A DNA stretch of 36,879 bases from Dyella ginsengisoli LA-4 (GCF_000334915.1 NZ_AMSF01000094.1:1-36879); one strand, 5' to 3'. Positions 18,523 through 26,182 are shown, numbered from the stretch's first letter. Translations and numbers: made by a program. Notes: a model not told the origin generated them from the sequence alone.

Positions 18523-19233
18523 TCAGTGGCCGGCGCTCTGGCCACCGTCGACGTGCAGGATCTCGCCGGTGACGAAGCCCGCCGATTCCAGGAACAGCAC
18601 GGCGTTCACCACGTCGGCGATCTCGCCCATCCGGCCGACCGGGTGCAGCGCGGCGAGGACGCCGTGCGTCTCGGGCCCGTGCATCGGCGTCTTGACCACG
18701 CCCGGCGAAACGGCATTCACGCGCACGCCGCGCTTGGCGTACTCGATTGCCAGGGACTTGGTGGCGGCGTTGAGCCCGCCCTTGGTCAGCGAAGCGAGCA
18801 CCGACGGCACGCCGTCGATGGCGTGGTCGGTAAGGCTGGTGGTGATGCTCACCACGTGACCGCTGCCCTGCTTCTCCATCTCGGCGATGGCCAGCTGGGT
18901 GATGTGGAAGAAACCGTCGAGGTTGACCGAGAGGTTGGCCGCGTAGTCTTCCGCGGTGAATGCAGTGAACGGCTTGGCGCTGAAGATGCCGGCATTGTTG
19001 ACCAGCGAATCGATGCGGCCGAACTTCTGCAGCGCCTCGGCGACGATGCGCTCGGCCACGGCACGGTCGGCGATGTCGCCGGCCACGGTCAGCACGCCCG
19101 GATCGCTGGACGGCTTGATGGAGCGGGAATTGGCGACCACGCGATAGTTGCGGTCACGGAAGGCCTGGACCAGGCCGGCGCCGATGCCCTGCGAGGCACC
19201 GGTAACGATGGCGACTTTCTGCTGAGTGTTCAT
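18523..19233 (-). CDS. Short-chain dehydrogenase/reductase
   Basis: A 236-aa classical SDR. The NAD(P)-binding motif is TGASQGIG (residues 11-18), followed by NNAGIFSAKPF. The catalytic region holds a Ser in SITTSLTD. However, the usual YxxxK is not clear: the stretch reads VLASLTKGGLNAATKSLA, where a serine or leucine occupies the tyrosine position. VNAVSPGVVKTPM (the PG motif) and HVDGGQSAGH at the C-terminus are typical. The ATG at 19233 begins MNTQQKVAIVTG. The substrate is unknown. A LysR gene on the same strand upstream may control it. Confidence 0.9.
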   Translation of the reverse strand: MNTQQKVAIVTGASQGIGAGLVQAFRDRNYRVVANSRSIKPSSDPGVLTVAGDIADRAVAERIVAEALQKFGRIDSLVNNAGIFSAKPFTAFTAEDYAANLSVNLDGFFHITQLAIAEMEKQGSGHVVSITTSLTDHAIDGVPSVLASLTKGGLNAATKSLAIEYAKRGVRVNAVSPGVVKTPMHGPETHGVLAALHPVGRMGEIADVVNAVLFLESAGFVTGEILHVDGGQSAGH

Positions 19234-19334
19234 GGTGTGCGTCTCTCTTGAATGTGGAGTTCGGCTGGATGCCGATCGGGCCCTCGCCCGACGCCCCACA
19301 ATCTAGACACGCACGGCCGGTTATCGAATACCCG

Positions 19335-20306
19335 TCAACCGGCAGACATTCTTCCGCGACGCGGTGGAATCGGCCGCGTCGGCGCCATCTCCAGATCCTT
19401 CGCCAGGCTGGCAAAGCGGGTGCGCAGGAGCGGCAGCGCGAAGTCGACGAAGGCGCGCACCTTGGGCACCGACAGCCGTCCATACGGCGCCACGAGATGC
19501 ACCGGAATACGCGGCGGCTCGGCGTCGGCAAGCACCACCCGCAGCTGCCCGTGCCGGATCTCCGTTGCCACGTGGTAGGACAGCAGCCGCGTCACGCCGT
19601 GACCGTCCACCGCCGAGGCGATCGCCGCGCGCACGTTGTTCACCACCAGCCGCGGCGTGAACGCGACGGCGCGCGGCACCGAGGAACCGTCCAGCGGCGG
19701 AAAGCTCCACGACTCCGGGCCCATGTGCCGCATCGCGATGACCTGGTGCTTGGCCAGGTCGGCCGGTTCGCCGATGCGTGGGTGTGCCGCCAGGTAGCGC
19801 GGCGCCGCGACGACGACGCGGCGCACCTCGCCGACGGGCTGCGCGACCATGGTGGAATCGGGCAGGTGGGTGATGCGCAGCGCCAGATCCATGCCTTCGT
19901 CGATCAGATTCACCGCGCGCTCCAGCAGGTGCAGTCGCACGCTGACCGTGGGAAAGGCGTCCATGTACGCGTCGACGATCGGGCGCAGGATCTCCACGCC
20001 GGCGAACATGGTGGCGGTGATGGTCAGGGTGCCGTGCGGCACCGAGCGCTCACCGGCGGCGCTGCGGTCGGCCTCCTCCAGTTCCATCAGCACCTTGCGG
20101 CAGGCCGCCGCGTAACGCTCGCCGGCCTCGCTCAACTTCAGCGAACGGGTGGTCCGGTGCAGCAGCGGCACGCCCACATGGGCTTCGAGGAAGGCGACGG
20201 CACGACTCACCGCCGCGGGAGAGCGGCCGGTGCGTCGGCTGGCGCCGGCGAGACTGCCTTCGTCCAGTGCGGCGACGAAGACCTTCATGGCATCGATGCG
20301 GTCCAT
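19335..20306 (-). CDS. LysR-family transcriptional regulator
   Basis: A 323-aa LTTR. The winged helix-turn-helix occupies residues 1-60 (MDRIDAMKVFVAALDEGSLA; RSPAAVSRAVAFLEAHVGVPLLHR), followed by a linker helix and a two-lobed effector-binding domain of the CrgA/AaeR type (IDEGMDLALRITHLPDSTMVA). It is encoded upstream of the SDR in the same direction, so LysR and SDR may be co-transcribed or linked by a promoter in the 100-bp gap. Unusually, there is no divergent target gene; the plus-strand side is empty. Confidence 0.9.
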   Translation of the reverse strand: MDRIDAMKVFVAALDEGSLAGASRRTGRSPAAVSRAVAFLEAHVGVPLLHRTTRSLKLSEAGERYAAACRKVLMELEEADRSAAGERSVPHGTLTITATMFAGVEILRPIVDAYMDAFPTVSVRLHLLERAVNLIDEGMDLALRITHLPDSTMVAQPVGEVRRVVVAAPRYLAAHPRIGEPADLAKHQVIAMRHMGPESWSFPPLDGSSVPRAVAFTPRLVVNNVRAAIASAVDGHGVTRLLSYHVATEIRHGQLRVVLADAEPPRIPVHLVAPYGRLSVPKVRAFVDFALPLLRTRFASLAKDLEMAPTRPIPPRRGRMSAG

Positions 20307-20416
20307 GTGACGTGCTCCGCGGTCGGGTACGGAGCAAGTGTCCTACAACGACCCCGGCGACGCAGGCGCGGCAGACCGGGCCGCTGCGCCGCGGCACGTG
20401 TCGGCGCGGCTGGGGA

Positions 20417-21103
20417 TCAGAGCCCGACCAGCGGCTGCAGCTTGCGCGCGAACCAGCCCGGGAACCGCAGCGGTGCGTCCAGGGCGGCCACGCAGATGCA
20501 TGGCACGCCGGGCGAGGTCACCGGCTGGTGCTCTATGTCGCTATCCAGGTCGGCCATGTCGCCTGGACCGAAATGGCCGAGCGCGTCGTCGTAGGCACCC
20601 TTGAGGATCTGGGTCAACTCGCTGCCGCCGTGGCTGTGCACCGGCATGCTCTTGCCCGGGGCGATCTTCAGCATGATCAGGTTGTCGCCGGAGGGCCGCG
20701 AGGATTTGATCATGTGCACGCCCGGCGCGGTCCAGCGCCAGCGCAGGGCGCGCCAGGAGGTGCCGAAATACGGATGCAGCGCCCGCGGCAGGAGGTCGGT
20801 ACCGGTCACCCGCGAGGCCGCGTGATCATCGTCGCCGCCGAGCGTGCTGGTTGGGCGCATCTGGGGCGTCGCGTCGAGACGCGCGAGCATCGCCTCGCGC
20901 AGCTGCGCGAGCAGCCCCGGCTCGTCCGTGGGTTGGCGCTGGCTGAGCAGGACGCCGCCGATGCGTTCGGCCCCCGCCAGCTGCGCGCGGCAATGCCCGC
21001 AGGCTTCCAGGTGCGTCGCCGCCACGGCGCGCATGCCGTCGGTGAGCGCGCCGGCGGCGTAGCTGACCAGGGTGGCCTCGTCCAGGTGATGGCGCGGGGT
21101 CAT
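20417..21103 (-). CDS. chrR: ChrR-type zinc anti-sigma factor with C-terminal cupin
   Basis: A 228-aa partner of the ECF sigma factor. The N-terminal zinc anti-sigma (ZAS) domain has His6 and the His31-x3-Cys35-x2-Cys38 motif. The C-terminal part is a cupin with PVHSHGGSE and later His residues, as in Rhodobacter ChrR, where the cupin is needed for the singlet-oxygen response. It begins in an ATGA overlap with the sigma factor stop, a standard sigma/anti-sigma coupling. It should hold the sigma factor inactive until oxidative damage releases it. Confidence 0.92.
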   Translation of the reverse strand: MTPRHHLDEATLVSYAAGALTDGMRAVAATHLEACGHCRAQLAGAERIGGVLLSQRQPTDEPGLLAQLREAMLARLDATPQMRPTSTLGGDDDHAASRVTGTDLLPRALHPYFGTSWRALRWRWTAPGVHMIKSSRPSGDNLIMLKIAPGKSMPVHSHGGSELTQILKGAYDDALGHFGPGDMADLDSDIEHQPVTSPGVPCICVAALDAPLRFPGWFARKLQPLVGL

Positions 21104-21675
21104 GCTGCACCTCCGCAGACTTCCACCTGCAGCTTCAGGAAGGCCCGGCGCAGCCCGGACTTCACCGTGCCGAGAGGCATGCCGAGCTCCGCCGCGATCT
21201 CGCTGTGCGACTTGGCCTCGAAGTAGGACATGCGGATCAGGCGGGCCTGGGTTGCCGGCAGCCGTTCGATCCGACGGGCCAGGTCCACGTGGTCGGCGTA
21301 GCTTTCCGCCCGGGAATACGGCTCGTCGGGCGGATCCTCGGCCGGCTCGGCGCCCTCGGGCAGGGCAACCCAGTAGCGCTCCTGCCTCAGGCGATCGATG
21401 TGCAGGTTGCGCGCGATGCGGAACAGCCACGTGGCCAGGCTGCCGCGACCGGCATCGAACATGCCGGCACGCTGCCAGAGGCGCAGCAAGGCCTCCTGGG
21501 CCAGCTCTTCGGCGACAGCCTCGGGCGACCCCTGTCCGCGCAGATAGAGCCGCACCCGGGGGAAGAAGTGGTCGTAGATGCGCATGAAACTGTCGCGATC
21601 GCCACAACGGGAAACCGCCGCCATTTCGGCAGCCCAGTCCTCGGCGGTCTTCGGTTGCGGCTCGTTGGTCGACAT
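21100..21675 (-). CDS. ECF RNA polymerase sigma factor of the RpoE-ChrR group
   Basis: A 191-aa sigma-70-family factor from the ATG at 21675; an in-frame ATG at 21729 would add 18 residues but lacks a Shine-Dalgarno. Region 2 includes FPRVRLYLRGQG, EELAQEALLRLWQ and WLFRIARNLHIDRLR. Region 4 includes LPATQARLIRMSYFEAKSHSEIAAELGMPLGTVKSGLRRA. Together with the ZAS-cupin anti-sigma factor this is the ECF11-like arrangement, which in Rhodobacter controls the singlet-oxygen and organic-hydroperoxide response. Target promoters are not evident in this window. Confidence 0.92.
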   Translation of the reverse strand: MSTNEPQPKTAEDWAAEMAAVSRCGDRDSFMRIYDHFFPRVRLYLRGQGSPEAVAEELAQEALLRLWQRAGMFDAGRGSLATWLFRIARNLHIDRLRQERYWVALPEGAEPAEDPPDEPYSRAESYADHVDLARRIERLPATQARLIRMSYFEAKSHSEIAAELGMPLGTVKSGLRRAFLKLQVEVCGGAA

Positions 21676-21882
21676 GGCTCTCGCCGTTTCGAAGGGCGAC
21701 AGGCTCCAGCGGTGGGTGTCGGGCGTCATGGTCGAACGGCAGGTTGGCTAGTCCGACTGGTTTACGGACACTGCCCGCTTTCGGATGCGATAGCCAGCGC
21801 GACGTGACCGGGTGCACCCGGGAGCGGCGGTAGGGGCGTGCCGGGGAGCATCCCGCGGGACCCGGTGAAGACCGGTGCGCGA

Positions 21883-21927
21883 TCCCACATAGTTTGGCCA
21901 CGCCCGTCCCACATAGTTTGGCCGCGC
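21883..21927 (+). repeat. Two tandem 21-bp repeats next to the island
   Basis: TCCCACATAGTTTGGCC followed by [A/G]CGC occurs at 21883-21903 and again at 21907-21927, with a 24-bp period. Multiple short repeats of this kind are typical of transposase-binding ends (for example IS21-like elements) or of operators. No transposase gene is adjacent, so it may be an IS remnant. Confidence 0.7.
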
Positions 21928-22011
21928 GGCAGCTACCTCGGCCTGCAAGCTGTGAGGGTGACAATTGAACGGGGGCCCACAGACCGTCTCGGTCGAAGTG
22001 TCTCGCTCCCT

Positions 22012-22017
22012 TATACT
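22012..22017 (+). promoter_or_regulatory. -10 box of the left tRNA-Ile2
   Basis: TATACT lies 12 bp before the mature tRNA 5' end. It is conserved in the second copy (29334-29339), so both tRNA genes appear transcribable. Confidence 0.55.
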
Positions 22018-22028
22018 TCCGCGCCTAA

Positions 22029-22104
22029 GGGCCTGTAGCTCAATGGTCAGAGCAGGGGACTCATAATCCCTTGGTTCCAGGTTCGAGCCCTGGCAGGCCC
22101 ACCA
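22029..22104 (+). tRNA. ileX: tRNA-Ile2 with CAU anticodon (left copy)
   Basis: A complete 76-nt cloverleaf with encoded CCA. The acceptor stem is GGGCCTG/CAGGCCC, the D-arm GCTC...GAGC, the anticodon loop CTCATAA and the T-loop GTTCGAGCC. CAT anticodons occur in Met and in Ile2 tRNAs. The anticodon arm and variable region (GACTCATAATC then CTTGGT) follow E. coli tRNA-Ile2, not elongator tRNA-Met, so C34 should become lysidine and the tRNA should read AUA. Confidence 0.88.
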
Positions 22105-22184
22105 ACTTTCCCGCTCGAAGGCTACGCTTGCCAGCGGATGTTCGCGAGACCGGGACGGCGTCAACATCGATTACCCCCAAGCCG

Positions 22185-22213
22185 CGGTGCTACTTAAAAG
22201 TGGGGGGACGTCG
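22185..22213 (-). mobile_element. Remnant of an IS end
   Basis: This 29-bp stretch is the reverse complement, with one mismatch, of 36804-36832, where an IS appears to begin. Weaker similarity continues about 12 bp inward. No transposase remains next to it, so it is a solitary end left inside the island close to the tRNA. Confidence 0.6.
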
Positions 22214-22225
22214 GGACGTCGGGGC

Positions 22226-22333
22226 GTGTTCAATGCCAGGAATCTGGTTCAGGCCCAGACCAAGGGGCTCAGTCTGATCTGGGCCCATCGGCTGGACGAT
22301 CTGGGAACTTTCATCGAGGCCACTAAGCCTTAA
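22226..22333 (+). pseudogene. Short orphan coding remnant, unrecognised
   Basis: A 35-codon open stretch ending at TAA 22331-22333 and reading VFNARNLVQAQTKGLSLIWA then HRLDDLGTFIEATKP. It has GC-rich third positions and an amphipathic, protein-like composition but no start with a ribosome site. It begins just after the IS-end remnant, so it may be the 3' end of a gene cut by that event. I do not recognise the family. Confidence 0.3.
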
Positions 22334-22354
22334 ATCGGCTCCGGTAGCCGAGGC

Positions 22355-22804
22355 TCATTCGCCCGCAGCGAGCCGGAAGTTTTCGACGGCACGCTCGACC
22401 ACCCCCTTCCACCCCTTCAAAGTCTTCAGAGCCTTCTCGTTTTCCGCTTCTGCGAACTCTGCGACGTGGACGTAGGGCCTACCCGTGAAGGGGTTCACGG
22501 CAATGGACTTGGAAAGCCAACGCCCCTTCGAAAGCGGCTCTACACCAATAAACGAAGTCTCAACCAAGGAGTCCACGGGCCGGGGGACCTCGTTTTCATA
22601 GCTGAATAGCATGACGATTTGCTCATCGTCTGCGAGCAAACGCATGAACAACATCAACTTCGCCCCCGGCATAGGGCGCGTCCCGGACTCCCAGGCTTCC
22701 CATGAGCGTTTGGATGACGCCACCATGTTGGCGGCTTCTGACGTAGTCAGTTTTTTAGCAAGGCGGGCAGTCTTGATCATGTTGGGAACGTTCAAGGGGA
22801 ACAC
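22355..22804 (-). CDS. XRE-like helix-turn-helix regulator of the island
   Basis: A 149-aa protein from the GTG at 22804, chosen because GGAGGA lies 4 nt upstream. Residues 9-50 form an XRE/antitoxin-type helix-turn-helix (MIKTARLAKKLTTSEAANMV then SKRSWEAWESGTRPM), where the Trp-Glu-x-Trp-Glu-Ser-Gly pattern matches phage-type repressors. The rest is a short alpha/beta domain ending in a Lys/Glu helix; its role is unknown. A near-perfect palindrome lies 51 bp upstream of the start, so autoregulation is likely. It is the gene nearest the left tRNA and may control the island. Confidence 0.75.
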   Translation of the reverse strand: MFPLNVPNMIKTARLAKKLTTSEAANMVASSKRSWEAWESGTRPMPGAKLMLFMRLLADDEQIVMLFSYENEVPRPVDSLVETSFIGVEPLSKGRWLSKSIAVNPFTGRPYVHVAEFAEAENEKALKTLKGWKGVVERAVENFRLAAGE

Positions 22805-22854
22805 GGCATCCTCCGGTTGATGTGTTGGCGTGCCCATTCTGGCAGTTTTTGCCA

Positions 22855-22877
22855 AAATGGCAAGTCTTACCATTTTG
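22855..22877 (-). promoter_or_regulatory. Palindromic operator upstream of the XRE-like gene
   Basis: AAAATGGCAAG and CTTACCATTTT form a 23-bp inverted repeat with a single central base and one mismatch. A second, smaller inverted repeat (TGGCA...TGCCA, about 22840-22854) adjoins it. The position, about 50-75 bp before the GTG, suits repression of its own promoter. Confidence 0.65.
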
Positions 22878-22947
22878 TCCATTTCCACATCCGGGGCAGG
22901 CCAGGAGCCTGTGATCACATCTCGGTCGCTTTTTGGGGATCACGAGT

Positions 22948-23095
22948 GTTGGCGCTCGCGTCGGATTGACCATCGTGCTCGCTTTCGATTGACCACCTCC
23001 CCTGACAGCGAACCCTCGCCGCGCGCCAGGTCGGGCGAAAGCGGCCTTGGTCAATCAATTTTCAGCTATCTGGTCAAATCCAGGCGCGCGCCAAC
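22948..23095 (+). repeat. 148-bp nested inverted repeat, copy 1
   Basis: Begins GTTGGC and ends GCCAAC. Inside, two ATTGACCA motifs in the left half face TGGTCAAT and TGGTCAAA in the right half, so the whole element could fold into one long hairpin. Closely similar to 29143-29290 (same orientation) and related to 26352-26499 (inverted). All three are exactly 148 bp and intergenic. Confidence 0.9.
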
Positions 23096-23153
23096 AGCTC
23101 AACCTCAATCCTTTCGAGAGCCACGATCGGCATTGGGTATGGATCTCTGCCAA

Positions 23154-23771
23154 TCAAGTCTTGGATTGATTATGGGCGCTGAAGAATTGTCGAATATCGG
23201 CTGTCTGGCTTCTTCCATCCTTCAGGACAATGTCGACGAACGCGCGATCGACGGTATCAAACCCAGCAAGCGGCAACGTCAGACTGTTAGAGCGATCTGG
23301 GTGACACCAATAGGCCGTCTTCGTGAGCGCGACGTGTTTCCTGCATACCATGGGCCGGACCTCGTAAATGCTGCATCTACCTCCGGCCAAGAATGGACAT
23401 GGAGTTCCATGGAAGTCTTGAGGCAAGCCAAGTGACTTATTTCGGCCTCGCCCCGTGCGCCGCTCGATCAATTCGGCCTCGATTGGGAAGATTTCCACAT
23501 TGTAGTGGCAACAGCTGGCACACTCAGCCCGACAAGCGGTGTAGGGCGCGACTGCCAGGTTGATGAGATCCATTTCGCGATGGAGCACACGCAGCTTTTT
23601 TATGGCGCTCCCAGGGGTTGATGCGACTGTATGCGGGATCGCGTCACCCCGCACCTGGACCTCTCCCGGGATCTCGGCAGCGAGCGTCGCCATGCTATTT
23701 TTTGCGTTGGCCACGGCCACATCAGGATTGATCTCGGGTTCGTAATCAAAAGAGGCTTGCTCGACAGACAT
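23154..23771 (-). CDS. YkgJ-type cysteine-cluster protein
   Basis: A 205-aa protein with the zinc/iron-chelating YkgJ pattern: Cys80, Cys84, Cys87 and Cys88 in CRAECASCCHYNVEIF; Cys125 and Cys133 in CPFLAGGRCSIY; then RPMVCR (Cys143) and Cys156. Such clusters bind metal, but the function is unproven for most family members. GGGAGAA precedes the ATG at 23771. The first 60 residues are an extension without recognised motifs. It lies downstream of the EVE-HNH gene on the same strand (104-bp gap) and could be co-transcribed with it. Whether it takes part in defence is unknown. Confidence 0.85.
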   Translation of the reverse strand: MSVEQASFDYEPEINPDVAVANAKNSMATLAAEIPGEVQVRGDAIPHTVASTPGSAIKKLRVLHREMDLINLAVAPYTACRAECASCCHYNVEIFPIEAELIERRTGRGRNKSLGLPQDFHGTPCPFLAGGRCSIYEVRPMVCRKHVALTKTAYWCHPDRSNSLTLPLAGFDTVDRAFVDIVLKDGRSQTADIRQFFSAHNQSKT

Positions 23772-23875
23772 ATCTTTATTCTCCCTGAATATCGGAGACG
23801 CAGCGTCGGATATCCCGCTCGACGCCTAATGCAACTACGCCTTTCGGTAGTGCTATAGAGTGAATATTGATTCCA

Positions 23876-25096
23876 TCAAGACGTCCCTTTTTGCATCGAC
23901 GTGATCAGTTCCCGTAAGGCCTCGACGTTCATCGCAGGCTTCTCTCTATGCACCATTGCATGGCAATTTGGACACAAAGGGATCAGGTGTTCGACCGGAT
24001 CGATCACGTAGATACCGCTAGACAGTGCGATGTCTTTGCGGTGATGCACGTGGATGAAGTCCTTGCCCAGTTCACCGTAAGTTACCGAGAAGTCGAAGCC
24101 ACACGCGAAACAGCGTGCACCGTAGTGCGCGATACAAGCCATTCGCGCTTGCGGGTTTCGTTCGACAGCGGTTGATCGCACGTCATAGCGGCTTCCCTCT
24201 GTATATGCTGCTCGCCTGGCATCGTCGCTTGACTGACATTTCGCCAAGGTCCAACGCTGATTCTGTCCCCTTTCGACATCCCGACCTACATCATCCCAGA
24301 GCTTGTCTGCATTCATGGATGTAAGCATTGCCGCGCGCTGGTGCTGGTACCCGATCACCTGATCATTTCGATCGGCAAAGAAATAGTCACCAACGACCTC
24401 CATCACGCGTCGTGTTCCTTCCGCAGCGACAATGACCAAGTCCCCAATTTGCATTCCGTGATACAGATTCCATAGGCTCGGTCCGCCCTGCGCTGAATTG
24501 TCGAGATCTGGATAGGCCTCCCGAATGCGGCGACCAATGTCCGCCGAATCGTTGGGCTCCAGCTCGCTCAGATCGCCTATATCAGACCAGCCGATCGCGA
24601 TGATGTTGTGACTTCCCATCCATTCGAGCGATTGCTTGGCCTGTTCGTGATGAGCGATTAGTCGCCAAATAGTCGGTGTTCGCGTTGAGTCTCCACATTC
24701 AACGCCGATCACAGGCTTTGGTTTCATCGCGCCATGTTTAAGGTAACCCGACCAGTCAAATGCCTTGGCAAGTGCGATCTCGTTTTCCCATTTCTTAAAC
24801 GGGTCCTCGTCGAATCCGAACACCTTGAAATACCCATAGCCGGGGTGAAGTGTTGCGCGGTCAATGATAAGGCCTGTTATACCCGGGAGAGCACGATCAA
24901 CTGTCCAATCGGCCAGCGAGTTGAGGCCCTGTGTTTTTAGGCTTACGCCGTATGATACGCCCAGGAGAGGCAGTTCCAATGCATCATGGACCTCTTTATA
25001 GCCCACGAAAGTGCGTGGATCCTTAGGGTCGGCCTTTGGCAGGCGAGCAACGAGGTACGCGAGAAGGCGATGCCCGGATTCATCCAGTTCTTTCAT
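23876..25096 (-). CDS. EVE-HNH type IV restriction-like endonuclease
   Basis: A 406-aa protein in three parts. Residues 1-125 form an N-terminal domain I do not recognise. Residues about 140-260 look like an EVE/PUA-superfamily reader (IIAIGWSDIGDLSEL; LYHGMQIGDLVIVAAEG; VMEVVGDYFF), the fold that flips and senses modified bases. Residues 310-390 are an HNH nuclease of the McrA type with zinc ligands Cys329/Cys332 and Cys375/Cys378 and catalytic HVHH (349-352) and CHAMVH (378-383). This combination characterises modification-dependent restriction enzymes that cut phage DNA carrying modified cytosines or similar. It is less GC-rich than the core genes. Which modification it reads cannot be told from sequence. 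Confidence 0.85.
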   Translation of the reverse strand: MKELDESGHRLLAYLVARLPKADPKDPRTFVGYKEVHDALELPLLGVSYGVSLKTQGLNSLADWTVDRALPGITGLIIDRATLHPGYGYFKVFGFDEDPFKKWENEIALAKAFDWSGYLKHGAMKPKPVIGVECGDSTRTPTIWRLIAHHEQAKQSLEWMGSHNIIAIGWSDIGDLSELEPNDSADIGRRIREAYPDLDNSAQGGPSLWNLYHGMQIGDLVIVAAEGTRRVMEVVGDYFFADRNDQVIGYQHQRAAMLTSMNADKLWDDVGRDVERGQNQRWTLAKCQSSDDARRAAYTEGSRYDVRSTAVERNPQARMACIAHYGARCFACGFDFSVTYGELGKDFIHVHHRKDIALSSGIYVIDPVEHLIPLCPNCHAMVHREKPAMNVEALRELITSMQKGTS

Positions 25097-25222
25097 ATTG
25101 GCCCTGTTTTAATTGAGAAGCAATGCTTGGCTTGCCAGGGTACTTAACTTGGCAACGATCTTCGATCCTCTCTGATAGCCGACTCGACACTCGCCTAATC
25201 TTTCGTCGAGCTGCTTGAATAG

Positions 25223-26182
25223 CTACAGTTCGATGAGGTGTTTGAGTACATCTACTTCGTCGGGCTGCAGAGCTCGGGCACTCTTGGCCGTCAATGTGCG
25301 CCTGCTCAGTTTTTTAAGTGCTCCCTGCGCCTTCGCCAAGCGAACGCTAGCCCGGTAGCCGTCAAGCTCCTCGACATGAATACGGACCCAGTTGTCCTTG
25401 CGTTGGATGAACAAAACGCGGGCTGGAGAAAGCACGCGTGTGTTCTCGCTGTTGCCCCAAGGATCCGAGTCGGCCCGGAATACAAAGTCCCCAACTTTGA
25501 TCCGCTTCGTAATCGGCGCGCCGGCGCCCCATCGGATGCAAGCCGTGGCCGCGTCCGGGTTGTCGACATGTTTGGCTGCTTGCTTCTCCCCATGTTCGAT
25601 GTCGCCCGCTTCTCGCTTCCGAATCCGCTCACTCAATGGACCAATGCTTACCCACCACCAATCAGGTTCCGTTGTGGCGAAATTCATAGGCTTTGTGCGG
25701 GAGCCATGCTTCTTTGAGTTCGGCTTTATGCGCCGAAGCCTGGCGATGTCCCTTGCGGACAAGAGGGAGGAAGCCGTAGGGTTCTGCAACTGTTCCAGGA
25801 AGCTGTTCACCTGGACCCTTACCGCGATGTCCGAGCAGATTAGTGCGGCTTCGGTGAGTTGGTGCTCCGAATGGAACGAGGAGTTGGCGGATCCGACGAC
25901 CACGTAGGTACCGCAGCTCACCACCTTGGCATGGAGTCCGGGGCGACTGCGGATGATCACGCCTTTCTCGAAAAGCTCTTCGAGTAGCGCCGCGTCGACA
26001 GAGCCGGCTTTTACGTTGCCGGCTGATGCGTCCACAATCAGTACATCTCCTTCCTGAAGATTGAGATGGTCGTACGTGAAGTAGGCGAATGCGGCCGTGA
26101 CGGGCTGCTCGCCGCGATCGATGCCGCGAAGGGTTGGCCAGAGGTGGTCGCTTAGGAGCTCGGTTGAGGCCTTTGGAGGCAT
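25223..26182 (-). CDS. Phospholipase-D-family nuclease with PUA/EVE-like C-terminal domain
   Basis: A 319-aa protein. Residues 1-150 carry a single PLD/HKD motif: His84 and Lys86 in GLHAKVV, then GSANSS (97-102) and Glu111 in LTEAAL. Single-motif PLD nucleases such as BfiI and Nuc act as dimers without metal. Residues 165-295 form a second domain (DWWWVSIGP; IKVGDFVFRADSDPWG; ARVLFIQRKDNWVRIHVEEL) whose pattern of aromatic strand, KVGD and strand resembles PUA/EVE readers, which I infer rather than recognise. If so, this would be a modification-sensing PLD nuclease beside a modification-sensing HNH nuclease. A 126-bp gap separates it from the EVE-HNH gene on the same strand. The gene symbol is unknown. 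Confidence 0.7.
   Translation of the reverse strand: MPPKASTELLSDHLWPTLRGIDRGEQPVTAAFAYFTYDHLNLQEGDVLIVDASAGNVKAGSVDAALLEELFEKGVIIRSRPGLHAKVVSCGTYVVVGSANSSFHSEHQLTEAALICSDIAVRVQVNSFLEQLQNPTASSLLSARDIARLRRIKPNSKKHGSRTKPMNFATTEPDWWWVSIGPLSERIRKREAGDIEHGEKQAAKHVDNPDAATACIRWGAGAPITKRIKVGDFVFRADSDPWGNSENTRVLSPARVLFIQRKDNWVRIHVEELDGYRASVRLAKAQGALKKLSRRTLTAKSARALQPDEVDVLKHLIEL

Larger units (their letters stand above)
21676..22028. other. Junction region between the ECF operon and the tRNA island
   Basis: No gene is supported. It contains a GTCCG...CGGAC inverted repeat (21751-21755 with 21765-21769) upstream of the sigma gene, the tandem 21-bp repeat at 21883-21927, and the start of the direct repeat at 21972. 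Base composition falls towards the island from here on. Confidence 0.5.
21972..22112 (+). repeat. Left 141-bp direct repeat of the island (includes tRNA)
   Basis: It matches 29294-29434 over the same length. The tRNA gene is identical. The 57 bp before it differ at about five positions. The 8 bp after the CCA end (AACTTTCC) also match. This is the arrangement expected for attachment-site duplication at a tRNA, but here the whole gene and promoter are duplicated. Confidence 0.9.

Noticed and set aside
22029-22104. tRNA-Met call from the CAT anticodon
   Set aside because: Anticodon arm and variable region follow the tRNA-Ile2 pattern (lysidine tRNA), not initiator or elongator Met.
22948-23095. 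Integron attC site
   Set aside because: Ends are GTTGGC...GCCAAC; attC sites begin RYYYAAC and end GTTRRRY, the reverse arrangement, and no integrase gene of that type is seen.
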